A DNA stretch of 64,000 bases from Hymenopus coronatus (lineage: Eukaryota > Arthropoda > Insecta > Mantodea > Hymenopodidae): the NCBI GenBank assembly GCA_030762935.1, contig CM060895.1:74445001-74509000 (forward strand). The letters are read 5' to 3'. Made by a program: the position numbers and the translations under genes. Positions 22,553-33,395 of this stretch are shown one piece after another. Positions within the stretch are counted from its first letter, which is position 1, and every line of letters begins with the position of its first letter. The notes under the pieces were generated by a model. It was given only the letters and a program-made list of their open reading frames with translations, did not search any database and was not told the DNA's origin.

Positions 22553-22774
22553 AATAAGGAGCCTTACAATAAGTATTTTAATCTAAACAATTATGAAAAG
22601 CGTGTGTGGCTGTGTGTTCAAGCGAACTAAACATTCTTTATTGCATGTCATGCTTGTATGCAACTGGAATAGACAGGTTTCGCAAATTTAGCATATTTGA
22701 CACAGCTGTAGATAAACATGAGAGATCGACAATGAATATAAAATAGCATCTAATGAAGAATTCATTTTATTGTC
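22553..22774. other. unassigned DNA
   Basis: Nothing recognised. Confidence 0.4.
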
Positions 22775-23360
22775 CGGTACTCAGGCGGTTTCGTCTGTAG
22801 CTGGCAATCAGGAGGTCCGGGTTCACTCCCCGTCGACAGCGCACTCTGGTCCTCAGGCTTCTGGGTTTTTCCGTGGTTTCCCTGGGGCCACTTTAGCGAA
22901 TGCTAGAATGCTATATATCTACCACTGTTTCTTTCCTTTCATTACATCATTCCATTTCCCTTCTTCATCTTTCAGGTCGGCCGCAGGTATGTTTCGGGGC
23001 TTTGCAGGCAGATGGCACGGTTGCTTGTTTCTAGGAAATCTTTCTTCCCCCAGGTTGCGCCGGTTGAGGCTAGATACCGTTGTAGAGACACACTTCCGAC
23101 GGCCTCCCGGCGCCCGTGTAGCCTCCATGGCGCGCCGGGACTGCCATCTAGTAACACTGTTAAGGACTTCCGTGCGTCTCTGTGCTGGCCTGTGGTTTCT
23201 CCATCTCTCATCCCTTCCTCCTGGGGGTTTTAGGCCGAAATACTTTGTCGTAGCTACCAAGGTATCCCCCGCCGCTAGCATACCTCATACGTTATACCTC
23301 ATTATACGACTCTGCTAGGTCTAGTGACAGCCTAAGCCATGTTCCCAGCATACGCCACTG
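22775..23360 (+). mobile_element. SINE-like or composite GC-rich element, family 4
   Basis: It opens with GGTCCGGGTTCACTCCCCGT (box B GGGTTCACTCC) and GGGTTTTTCCGTGGTTTCCC, a tRNA-derived head plus a CCGTGG core. A GC-rich body to about 23360 is unlike the AT-rich neighbours. The frames here, up to 182 codons on plus and 120 on minus, overlap each other and follow the GC richness, so I do not call a gene. The right edge CATACGCCACTGG is the reverse of a CAGTGGCGTA-type end. Confidence 0.55.
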
Positions 23361-24246
23361 GTCTGAAATAAAATCTAATTTAAGCAATCCTGTTTGTGCT
23401 GCAAATCAGACGTTGTCAAGAAGATGTAAGATAGTTTTGTCTATCAGCTCGCTTCACAAACATGAATTCATTAGCGTTAGCATAACTTAATGTTTGGAAG
23501 GTAATATACAGAAATTTCCGAGAACCCGTAGGACTGGATAATAACTTTGTTGGCAAGTTCTCCGCTGAAGAGAAATTCGCGCACCCAGCGGATAGTCTGC
23601 ATAGCGGTGCCAAGAACGGCATCCTCGATGATCCATTGTCTGGGTTACAACACGAAGAAAAGAAATTCCATTCTTGGATGCCATAGTATAACCGCAGTCG
23701 TGAGGTGAGACTGAATATTGGGTCGATATTCCTATATCGGTGCATGCTCTCACGAAATACCTTGTGTACCTCAAGAAGCGAAGAATGCAATGGGATAATC
23801 ACGAGCTGGCGTTGAAAAAGATCGTGGTATTCAGTGGAGCGAGCTGGTGGATGCGTTTATTGTTGAGATTCACGCTTGTTTTATACAAGAGTAAAGGCCA
23901 ATATAGTGAGAAGTTGACATTTGCATTTTTGAAATACGTGAAATAAAATGTTATTAGTAATAATACGTCATTTTTCGTTCGCTGTTACTCATTTAGCACC
24001 GCTTAGGGGGTACGTGTGACTTTAGGATTGTCACGGATGCCAGTAACTTTACCCCCGGACTTTGCAGAGCTGGGACCATGAATTCAATCCATCTTTTAGG
24101 CCCAGATCTAAATGAAAATTCAAAGAAGCAAGGAGATATTTGAAAATTGTATTGGAAAGCCAGAAAACTCCTGAGCCGACTCTATTATATTCAATGCGAA
24201 ACGGTTTTTTTCCATGTTTTGTTCAGATATGTAATGAAATGTTATT
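23361..24246. other. unassigned DNA
   Basis: Overlapping minus frames of 128 and 95 codons (23416-23802, 23487-23774) are open in two registers at once. Neither shows a domain. Confidence 0.35.
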
Positions 24247-25106
24247 ACTTTCTCTACACGTATTATGTAAAATGTGTTTAGAGAAGGTATTGCATTCCAC
24301 CCAAAAATTCAATACAGAAATTTCAACGGAAATAGACATTTTATGGTCCCAGGTATAAAAAAAAGTATTTTCAGAAAAACGTCCGTGCGTATGTGTACGT
24401 GTGTCTGTGAACACGATAACTCAAAAAAGGAAAGTCGGTAAAATACCAAGTCTAGTATCTTTAAGGGATGCGACATGAAGATTTTGAGCAAATCCCCCCC
24501 CCCAAACTACCCTTTACATGGAAAAATTTTCGAAAAAATTGATTTTCTCAAAAATGTATCTAACGATTTTGATTAAAATACCATATATTAAAGATAATTT
24601 ATATGGAAAATAAAATGCATATTTTGAATTTTCTGGGAATAGTCTCTAAGGACCTCATTATTCTGAATGAATTTTGCTGAACTTTGCTTAACTGGTATAC
24701 CGTAGGAGATAAACAGAAACTTATTACTCAAAAAATGTAGATTACGTTAAAACTCACAATTTACGACATACACGTTTTTTTTTTCGTAGAATTGACCATT
24801 TCTGAGATATTCCTTGTTATTTGTTTCAGATTTAAAATACTCAAACTTTTCTCACACAGAAAGCTGTAAACTCCTGGCCCTGCATAGAAACGGATTTCAA
24901 CCACATGGTGCAGCTTTTAAAATATTTGGCACTCATTTTAGCTTAGTGTATTCCCTTATTTCGTTTATACTTAAAGTAAGCAAATAATTAAGACAATTTC
25001 TGGTAATGTTTATCTCAATTGTCATGAAGTAGATAGAAGAATATGCTTTTTAACAATAATTTGTTACAGCGATGTAGAGAAAGCCATGTGAATGGAACAC
25101 ATCAGA
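24247..25106 (+). mobile_element. HINE-like repeat, full ends
   Basis: ACTTTCTCTACACGTATTAT at the left and AACACATCAGATG at the right. The ATACCAAGTCTAGTATCTTT palindrome is degraded; a C-tract is at 24498-24505. All internal blocks are present. Confidence 0.88.
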
Positions 25107-25286
25107 TGTTTTTGAAATGGATTCAATTCCTTATAAAGCTATATGTTACAGCAACTTCACATTCCATTAACAGCTTCCTATTTATATATTTTTTCAACAA
25201 TTAAAGAAAAACAAAGTAAATTAATTTATTTACATTAGAGAGCAAAACCCATTGGTATTATTTTCAACACCAATTATGTTAAAAAT
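25107..25286. other. unassigned spacer
   Basis: AT-rich spacer between two HINE-like copies. Confidence 0.4.
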
Positions 25287-25852
25287 TCTGATATGTTCCA
25301 TTCAATGACTTCCTCTACCTGCTCTGCAAATAAACTGATTAAAAAGGTTATTCTTCTTTCTAATTTATGCTAACTAAGATAAACATTAGCAGAATGGACT
25401 TATTAATTAGTTTCTTATAAGTAGAAGGGAACTGAAATACACCACGCTAGAGCGGTAGTTAAATGTTTTGAAATTTGTGGCTGTGCTACTGTCATTGAAG
25501 TTAGCTTCCTTGCATGGCCGGGGGTAAAACAAAAGAAACATGGAGACTTCCTGTTTGAGAAAAGTTCAAGTATTTTAAAATTTACACCAATAACAAGGAA
25601 TATCTTCAAAACGATTAAACAACAAAATATATATATATGAATGACATAAATTGTGTGTGCTCCACAAATGTTACTCAGAATGTAGAGGTATTCTGGGGCT
25701 ATTCCAGGAAAATTTAAGATATACATTTCTTTTGTCATGAAAATATCTATAACACATAGGCGTTTATCAAAATCGTTAGGATGCTTTTTGAGAAAATCAA
25801 AATTTTCGAAAAATGTTCCATGTAAAGGGTAATTGGGGTGGGTAAGTCGACT
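25287..25852 (-). mobile_element. HINE-like repeat, left arm of a foldback
   Basis: The minus-oriented 3' two-thirds starts TCTGATATGTTCCATTC and stops inside the conserved CCATGTAAAGGGTAATTGGGG block near 25850. A plus-oriented partial copy follows directly. The 180-codon minus frame spanning 25415-25957 merely runs through both arms. Confidence 0.85.
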
Positions 25853-26153
25853 ATAAAAAGAAGTTTTCAAGGATGAGACACGAGGATTTTCAGGAAATTC
25901 TTCCCACCCCAAAGTACCCTTTAGATGAAAATATTTTGATAAATTTGAGTTTCTCAAAAATTACTAGTGATTTTGACTAAAATACTATGTCAATGGCATT
26001 TACATGACATCAAATATGTATGTTGGACCCTTTTTGGAAATAGCCTCTGAAGTCTTCTTATTTCTGGAGAACTTTTGCATAACAGGTAAACCGTAAGAGA
26101 CAATATCTCTCTGCATACAAAAAAAAAAGAAAAAAAAAAGAAAAAAAAAAGAT

Positions 26154-26207
<54 letters not shown>

Positions 26208-26535
26208 AAATCCGTCGGTTACATTTTTTGTGAAGTTAATATTTCTTGTTTTTTGTTTAATTTTAGCATACTTATATGGGAACTCGTCATGAGTTTTATT
26301 TTGTATTAGTTCGGGCCATGCAAAGATAGTCGAATATCGATGTCACATAGCGACAGCTTTTGAAAGATTCGGCTATCGCTTCAGCCTTATACTTACAAGT
26401 GACTAAGTAATAAGAGAATCTACTATGTTTTTTTATCTTCATTAGCATGTACACATAGAAAGTACGAAATTTTTTTGTAAGAATAGTTTCTTTGAAGAAT
26501 CGGTAGAAAAGGTAACGTGAATGCAACATAAGAAT
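25853..26535 (+). mobile_element. HINE-like repeat, right arm of a foldback
   Basis: It begins at AGTTTTCAAGGATGAGACACG, a plus-oriented interior point, and reads through CCCCAAAGTACCCTTTAGATG to a degraded 3' end near 26535. Both arms contain the CCACCCC/AAAGGGT block facing its reverse complement, so the DNA could fold with the axis near 25880. An A-rich and (GA)n tract interrupts it. Confidence 0.8.
26116..26205. repeat. A-rich plus (GA)n microsatellite
   Basis: Three (A)9-11-G units are followed by about 25 GA dinucleotides, located where the family sequence ACACAAAAAATGTAG is expected. The same place holds (AG)n in the copy at 54981. Confidence 0.9.
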
Positions 26536-26639
26536 TTTTTTTGGTGAAATCTCTATATTGAATGTTTGGTTACTATAATACAATAGCCAGGATGCTAGTA
26601 AGTAGATAAGATCGAATCACACAGCAAGGGCCAAATATC

Positions 26640-26718
26640 GAACGATATATCGCTACGCACACGTGTGTTCAGTTGCTTTTTGGAAGTCACTTCTCTGTCG
26701 CGTGCGAACAAGGTAGGT
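26640..26718 (+). promoter_or_regulatory. possible promoter/first-exon-like block, unit A
   Basis: CACACGTGTG contains an E-box (CACGTG) and is followed by TTCAGTTGC, similar to the arthropod initiator TCAGTT. About 40 nt later AACAAGGTAGGT resembles a splice donor. The same arrangement is retained in unit B (32110-32195). Inference only; no transcript evidence. Confidence 0.25.
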
Positions 26719-27184
26719 TAGCTGTCGTTAGACCTAGCATGGTCTATAACCAAAATGTCCTTGGTGTGGTAAACGTCTTTGAAACCGACAGCACAAATAC
26801 GCGATCTTTTTAATTCGATATTAGCTCTTGTTGCTTCTGTAAATGTGGGTGAAGTGATTAGTGAAGTGAAAAGTTAAATGTTTGTAGCAGTAAAGCTACC
26901 CAACATGACAGGCGTAATGAAGTAGTTGTGAAAATTCGGAAAAATGAACGTTCCAGATCTTTCTCTATGAAGATTTCATTTTCCGGCTGGAAGCATCGAA
27001 CTGCTTTAGCTTCTCAAGGTAAACGATTTTCTTTAATGAATATTGAATATTGCGGTAATGAGATGTTTCAAGAATTCGATTATTCATTTTCCAGGTCTTA
27101 AAATTATATAGAAATCTTCAGTTTTAAAATGCATATATAATTGGGCTCGCTGAAAAATTTGACGTTATAAATTACCATTAAATC

Positions 27185-27735
27185 TTGCACATGTTAAGTA
27201 CATAATGTATAGAGAAATTATTATATCCCATTAAAAAAACCAATACAGAGACTTTACCGAAATACATTTTTTTGAGAACCCCTGAATCAAAAAAAAATAA
27301 TTACAAAAAAGGTCGGCGTGTGTAGCCCAAAAACGAAAAACCCGTTAAATACCAAATTTAGTGTTTTCCAAGGATGGGACATGGAATATTTTCAATAAAG
27401 TTCCCCCACGCCAAACCGCCCTTTACATGGACACTATTTTCGAAAATGTTTTTCTCAAAAATAGCTAACAATTTTGGTTAAAATACCATATATTAAAGAT
27501 GTTAACGTGACCAATAAATATATATCTTGAATTTTCTAGGAATAGTCTCTAAGCACCACTTTTTTCTGGATGAAGTTTGCTGAATTTTGCATAACTGGTA
27601 AACCGTAAGAGGTAGATAACAATAATACAGGAAAATATAGAAAACGCATGTTAAAACACGTCATTCTTTTCCGGTTTTTTTCTTTTTGTGGAGTTGGCCG
27701 TTTCCGAGATAGTTCTTGTTTGTTTGAATTCTAAT
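27185..27735 (+). mobile_element. HINE-like repeat, 5' part
   Basis: It runs from the worn left palindrome (GTACATAATGTATAGAGAAA) through AAACCCGTTAAATACCAAAT to the CGTTTCCGAGATAGTTCTTG block. A second, 5'-truncated plus copy continues directly from there. Confidence 0.8.
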
Positions 27736-28310
27736 TCAAACCATTTTACATGAGAAATATAAGGTTATTTTTTATTTTCTCAAAGGCGCTTCATAATTTT
27801 GATGTAATAACATATTTTTAAGAAGTTTTAAAGACCAATTAAAGGTATATCTAAAAAATCTGGAAATAGCCTCTGAATATGACAAAATTACTTTTATATC
27901 ATTGATAAAACACAAAGATACAACAAATATAACTTCATAAAAATGCAGACCTCATCAAAACACACGATTTACGTGAAAATAATTTTTTGTGGCATTAAAA
28001 ATTTCTAAGCTATTCTTTGTAATTGGTTTGAATTTTCAGGTACTTATACATTTCTAACTGCTCATTTTTTCTTTTAGTCTTTTTGGTATTAATACAAAGA
28101 GAACAACATTTCAAAGTCATTACTTTATTAGAAAGCGACTGACTTTGGAAAAATAAAACTTATCTCTTTAGGTTATTGTATTCTCATTACTGCAAGTAAA
28201 TGGAATAAGTAATGTTTATCTGTATTAACAAGAAGTGGAATGTAGGATAGTTTGTAGAGCAGTAGCTAGAGAAGGTCAAGTAGGTGAATATTCATTATCG
28301 AAAGGCAATT
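27736..28310 (+). mobile_element. HINE-like repeat, 5'-truncated tandem copy
   Basis: It restarts at the TTTACATG...TTTTCTCAAAGGCGC block and proceeds to a degraded 3' end (AGCTAGAGAAGGTCAAGTAGGTG). The last 230 bp are shared with unit B (32600-32815), so this insertion predates the segmental duplication. Confidence 0.75.
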
Positions 28311-28659
28311 GCTTTGTGTTTACATATTTATAAATAGGGAAGATTTAATAAACTTGGCTTTGATCACCCGTACAGGTAGCACAAAATTTAGTGATCATAT
28401 CTAAACGCATATTAAGCTGAGGATGCAATCTTCCTTCCACCTCTGGTCAGCAAACCGTCAAATGGCGCTCTCACAAGAAATGGGACAGAATCATTCCTCT
28501 TAAAATAAAAGCGCAAATATTTATAAACACTCTTTTGTTTTTGAAACTCGCTTATCACCATTCTGATAATTTTAAGATAATTAATTTAAAAAGTCATTTA
28601 TAGCTGTTTTATTTTATTTTAGAAGATTTTTGATAAATATTTTGCTTCATAGCTTTCTT

Positions 28660-28800
28660 ATACTTTACTTTTTCTACCACATTCCTAAAAGAGCGGTTTG
28701 GAGGTCTTCTAAATAAACGGGGAATTTTGAAAAAAATGTTGTGTAGGTGTGTGTGGGTGTCTTGGAACAGTTTAAGCTAAAATGAGAATAAACACTTCGT
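28660..28800 (+). mobile_element. HINE-like repeat, degraded 5' fragment (unit A)
   Basis: ACTTTTTCTACCACATTCC, GGTCTTCTAAATAAA and GTGTGTGTGGGTGTC follow the family left-end order. The counterpart in unit B (33225-33395) is better preserved. Confidence 0.55.
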
Positions 28801-30030
28801 TTTTGACAGATAGCTGAGGATGAGGCAAAAATGCCTTGAAAACGTTTCCATCTACACAACATCCTAAAATGTCGTTCTTGCCAATGTTTTATTAATGCAG
28901 TTAGCTTCTATTTGGTACTACGTTATTTAGTAATAAGTACAAATTAACAATCAAAGTAATGCATTTTCTTAAATTCCTCACAATAGAAAATAATATCGCA
29001 ATACTTTGGAAAGAGAATAGAGGAATTATTAAAGAAACGTGTATTAAAAATTAGTTAATCGGTAAAAAGGCGTATGTAAAGATGAATTATTCGTCCATAT
29101 TAAGATACATACCTTTCGAACTAGAACCTTTCTACCCATGAAATGCGGTATAAAGATATCGTGTTTTGAGTATTAATACTCATGTTTGCTGTTTTTATTC
29201 TTAAAACTGAAATAACTTAAGGAATCCTGGGAGTAAACTGTTTTAATACAATTGTCAATATTTCGAAAAATTTCTTTTTTATAGCAAACAGTCTTCGGGC
29301 ATCTATAGAGAATCGACATTGAGTATCCTCCCCTTAATTCGGGATCTATTGCCATTTGAAGATCGTACGATACACCTGTACCCTAGCATGGAATGTACAT
29401 ATCATTTAACAGCATTTTGCTCAAAACTACATTTTCATACTTTTAAATGTTTCTTGCTCCTCAGTTTTTGTTAAAAAGGAACTAAAATTTCACAGAATGA
29501 AGAGAAGTATATATTGTAATATTAAAACACCAATAGTAATTTTTAAAGAAATATTCCTCTGAAAAGAATATTAATTTTAGAGATAAAAGCGTTTAACCTT
29601 TTTTAAAATTATAGTAATCAATAATAGGAGTTTTTAACATATTCCAGCTTAAAGTTTTGTTTGTAGTTAAAAGCTCCAATTCTGAAAATGTCCATCAATT
29701 TTCTTAAATTTTGAGGCGTATGAGATATTTTATTATGCAGTTATTTACATATTAAAAGTTATGAAATAACTTAAATTTTGCCAAGTATTTATCAAATTTG
29801 AATGAAATTTGCTATTCATATTAGTATAATGGGATCACAATAAAACGTTCAGAAAAATCTCTACAGAAATATTTGAGATATCATTCTCACTGAAACCATA
29901 AAGTTGAATTTACTCAAAACAGTATCCTTTTTCCCCGTGAACTTTTGCAACATATTTGAAGCGCAGCACACAATTTTAGAGGCTGTGGAAGTATCCAGTT
30001 GTAAGTCCGGTCAGCAACACAGAACATCCA
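28801..30030. other. unit A low-copy stretch
   Basis: This AT-rich sequence is shared only with unit B (33396-34600). It contains the CTGAGGA-stem-GAAA motif at 28814-28842. No coding frame longer than 60 codons with sense was seen. Confidence 0.5.
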
Positions 30031-30247
30031 GTGTGTTTTTAATGAGCGCTCTTCGGCTGAGAACATACTTGTAATATGGCCTCACATGACGTCAATAATT
30101 GCAAGCACATGGAACGAAAATAACACCATGTTTTGGAAGTACCTACTACTTTCAACAATGAACTCTTTCTTAGCATAAGGATTTTTATCCCAAGTCTGTT
30201 GCGCTTTAGAAGTAGGTCATCGTTGTTCAGAGGGAATGGTTACTTTA
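30031..30247. promoter_or_regulatory. conserved block with CRE-like palindrome, unit A copy
   Basis: Counting by eye, this 217-bp block differs from 34601-34817 at three positions, with no indels, while flanking duplicated DNA is far more diverged. It contains the palindrome TGACGTCA (CREB/ATF-type site) followed by ATTGCAA (C/EBP-like), and AATGAGCGCTCTTCGGC. No open frame explains the conservation. Candidates are a regulatory element, a small non-coding RNA, or recent gene conversion. Confidence 0.4.
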
Positions 30248-30425
30248 TATGTAGATGTCTCAGAAAATAAGTTCTCCCATTCGGGAAGTCATGGGTTCAG
30301 ATCACGTCTAGCAACCAATCTGATGTGGATTATTCGTGGTTTTCCTCAGGGGACTCCATTTATTTTTGCCGAACTCTCGTCGAAATGGAATTTTGGTTTG
30401 AATACAATCCTTCAACATTAACGTA
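30248..30425 (+). mobile_element. SINE-like tail at the end of unit A
   Basis: ATGGGTTCAGATCACGTC is box-B-like and ATTCGTGGTTTTCCTCAGGG resembles the CCGTGGTTT core seen at 22860. The segment is shared with unit B (34818-34915), so it predates the duplication. No clear tail or target duplication. Confidence 0.45.
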
Positions 30426-30639
30426 ATTCATCTGTAAATTTTCATCTTGTTGAAATTGAAATGAATCGAGTAACTTGAAAGCATTGAATTATTTTAGCTT
30501 TTAAAGGTAAACAATTTTGTTTTATGAATCTTGAAAAACAAACTATTTGGATCTGCAAAAATGACTTGTTGGATCTTTGTCTTAAAATTAAATATTCATA
30601 TTTAAAATATCTATGCATATCATTTTTGCAGTGTTTACA

Positions 30640-30787
30640 TGAAGATGGAGCCCCGGTGGAATGTAATGGTGGGGAAACTGGAGAACCCGGAGAAAACCCG
30701 CCCCTGCGCTCACATGCGGTCGCTTGGGATCGAACCCGGGCCGTCTAGGTGAGAGGCGAGTGGTCTGACCACTCGGTCACGGCATGG
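30640..30787 (-). mobile_element. tRNA-derived SINE, family 1
   Basis: GAGAACCCGGAGAAAACCCG and GGGATCGAACCCGGGCCGTC are the reverse complement of the family 1 core and box B. The head ends in GGTGAGAGGCGAGTGGTCTG. Only the 5' part of the SINE is present. Confidence 0.8.
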
Positions 30788-30888
30788 CCACATGCATATC
30801 ATTGGATACATTGATTGACCAATTGAACCTTTTTAAACTGCTAATTTAAACAACATAGCCCGTAACCCCCACATTTTATATTTATTTT

Positions 30889-31850
30889 GCTTTCTCTATC
30901 AATTATAATGCATGTACATAGTACGTAGGTCATTTATTATATTTCACCCGAAAGTATGATGCCAATATTATCGGAAACACATGTTTTGTAGAGCCCTGAA
31001 TCCAAAAAAATAGTTTTGCATTATCTGGTACATATTTACACTGCACCTAGTAGGTAGGGAAAGTATTCCACCAAAATTTGATACCGACATTTCACTACAA
31101 AATGCTATCAAAATTTCGCCGGAAATAGAAATGCCAAAAAAAAACAACACGTTTTTAGAAAAAAAGGTCTCTTTGTGTGGGAGAGCGGGAGCAGCTTAAC
31201 TCAAAAACGAAAATGCTAAACTTGACATTCAAGTTCAGCACTAAATTTTTCAGGGAATCTCGCCCCCCCCGAACTATCCTTTACATGAAAACAATTTCAA
31301 AAGTTTCAATTTTCTCAAAAATGGCTCAAACGATTTTGAGCCATATATCAAAATATTTACATGATATATAAAATTTAATACATATTTCTCGGATTATCTG
31401 GAATTATCCTCTGAGTCATCTTCATTAAGAGTGACCTTTGGTAACTGGTAAACCATTAGAAATTTATAAAACCCTAGTACACAAAACATACAGATCCCGC
31501 TAAAACATACGATTTTATATGCGTTTTTTTAAAAGTTGAATTCCCAAGTATTCTTATAACTGTTTTCATTTTTAAAAACTTATATTTTTCTCAAACTGGA
31601 ATCGTCATTGCTTTGTTTTACTCCTTGGCATGCAAAGAGAACCAAATGTCATAGCGACAGGTTTCAAAGCATTGGACTATCACTTAAAATTAAGGTACTC
31701 CCTTATTTCCCTTCTACTTATAAGGAAACAATAGGACTATTTCTTATAGCGTTTATCTTGATTAGCTTGCAGTAGAAAGAAGAAGAATGTTTTGTAAGAA
31801 TACTTTCTTCACAGAATCGGCGGAGAAAATATTATGAAAACAGCTTAACT
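30889..31850 (+). mobile_element. HINE-like repeat with duplicated left end
   Basis: The palindromic left end and the following ACCCGAAAG...CCTGAATCCAAAAAA block (30889-31015) are followed by a second, partial left end (31030-31140: TACACTGCACC, TAGGTAGGGAAAGTATTCCACC), then the normal interior. The 3' end is degraded (CGGCGGAGAAAATATTATG). Confidence 0.8.
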
Positions 31851-32109
31851 TCTATTAAGAGTTCATATCGAAAGAGAAAATTGTAACCTGGATGTAGGAT
31901 TAAGATTAGTTTTGAATTTTAATTATTCTATAAATTTGTATGAGAATTTTAGAACAATTATTAACTTTAAATCTTCTACCCAATATTTTTTTCATTAAAA
32001 ATATATAACCAACCTATTAAATCATGTAATACATTTGTGAAATCTATATATCGAATAATGCAGTAGCCAGAATGCTAGCAAGTAGATAAAGTACAAGGGT
32101 CAAATATCG

Positions 32110-32195
32110 AACGATATATCACTAGGCACACGTGTTTCTAGTTGCTTTACGGAAGTCACTTCTCTGTCTGAGTGCGGTATGCGAACAAGGTAGGT
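32110..32195 (+). promoter_or_regulatory. possible promoter/first-exon-like block, unit B
   Basis: CACACGTGT (E-box), GAAGTCACTTCTCTGTC and GAACAAGGTAGGT are conserved with unit A (26640-26718). The initiator-like TCAGTT of unit A reads TCTAGTTGC here. Inference only. Confidence 0.25.
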
Positions 32196-32599
32196 AGCGG
32201 CTGTAGACCTGGCGGGTCCATAACCAAAATGTGCTTAGAGGAGTAAACGTGGTTTAAAAACCGACAGTGTAATTCAAACATAAGTTCACAATTTGTTAAT
32301 TCGATATTCAATTTTATTGCTTATGTGAATGGCGGTAAACTGGTGAATGAAGAGAGAAATTTAATATTAGTAGCATAATTTAAGTGACAGTAACTTTATA
32401 TTCTAGCATAACGCAACTGAAAATTGTGAAAATACAGAAAATTCGAAATTTTTACTTCTAAGTCAACGTATTCCAAGAAGATTCTATTTTCCAGTTGTGC
32501 CAAGGAACTTGGAGGAATCGTGCTGCTTTTAAAGGTAAAAATTATGTTTTGTGGATATTTAAAATCAAACCAATTACCATCCATTTTATGACTAATTCT

Positions 32600-32815
32600 T
32601 TTTTGTATTAATATCTACAAATAGATTAGAATTTCAAAGGCATTAGAAAGCGACTGACTTTGGAAACACAGAACTATCGCTTTAGGTTACTGTATTCTTC
32701 TCATACCTGCAATGACAATGAAATAAGACAAGTTTATCTGTATTAACAAGAAGTGGAATGTAAGGATAATTTGTAGAGGAGTAGGTAGAGAAGGCCAAGT
32801 GAATGCAATACATTG
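32600..32815 (+). mobile_element. HINE-like repeat, 3' remnant (unit B)
   Basis: CTATCGCTTTAGGTTACTGT, AAGTTTATCTGTATTAACAA and GTAGAGAAGGCCAAGTGAATG match the family 3' end and unit A 28120-28310. Confidence 0.65.
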
Positions 32816-33224
32816 ATTTCTCCAAATTCGTTATAAACAGGTATTTTCTTTGTTTTTTTTTCTTAACTTTATAAATAGGAAAGATTTCATAAACTCGGCG
32901 CTGATCGTCTGTGCAGGCACAAATGTTTTTGATCATATCCAAACGTATATTAAGCTGAGGATGCAACCTTCCTTCCGTCTCTGGTCAGCAAACCGTCAAA
33001 TGCCGCACTCGCAGAGAGAGGTGACAAAAATTTAACAATCATTCCACATTAAATAAAAGCGTAAATGTTTATAAACACACTTTGATTTTTGAATCTCGCT
33101 TTTCACCGTTCTTATTTCTTAAGGGATTAATTTAACATTAAAAAGATATTCATAACTGTTTCATTTTATTTTTGAATATTTTTGGTAAATATTTTGCTTT
33201 GGAGCTTTCTTTATATTTAATCTC

Positions 33225-33395
33225 ACCGTCTCGTTACTACTAGTAAAATAGAAGGTATTACATTCCATTCTAAGTGTCAACGGAAATGCATATTTAGAGG
33301 TCCTCTAAATAAAAAAATTAAAAATGTTCACGTGCAGGTTTATGGGCTTTTGGACAGATTAACTCGGAAATTAAAATAAATGCTACATTTGTGAC
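33225..33395 (+). mobile_element. HINE-like repeat, degraded 5' fragment (unit B)
   Basis: GAAGGTATTACATTCCATTC and GGTCCTCTAAATAAAAAAAT follow the family left-end order. The end palindrome has decayed. Confidence 0.6.

Larger units (their letters stand above)
26537..30425. repeat. tandem segmental duplication, unit A
   Basis: The unit aligns in order with 32035-34915. It holds a HINE-like end-fragment (26537-26585), then a segment with CGAACGATATATCGCTACGC and GCACACGTGTG, then AACAAGGTAGGT and CTCAAGGTAAACG (donor-like). HINE-like copies (27185-28310), a low-copy stretch and the conserved block 30031-30247 follow. Identity to unit B is roughly 70-85% in most places by eye. No coding region is apparent. 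Confidence 0.85.
30426..31870. repeat. tandem segmental duplication, partial unit C
   Basis: 30470-30635 (TTTTAGCTTTTAAAGGTAAACA, then GTCTTAAAATTAAATATTC) parallels 26995-27130 of unit A. As there, it is followed by a plus-oriented HINE-like copy. The upstream E-box block and the downstream low-copy stretch are absent, so this is a third, partial unit lying between A and B. Confidence 0.6.

Noticed and set aside
22770..23318. 182-codon plus frame and 120-codon minus frame as genes
   Set aside because: They overlap on opposite strands in a GC-rich SINE-like element beginning with a box B; long frames are expected from low stop density in GC-rich DNA.
25415..25957. 180-codon minus-strand frame as a gene
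   Set aside because: It runs through two opposed HINE-like fragments; the same peptide pieces appear in other frames across the family because the DNA is repeated. No domain, no codon-bias sign.
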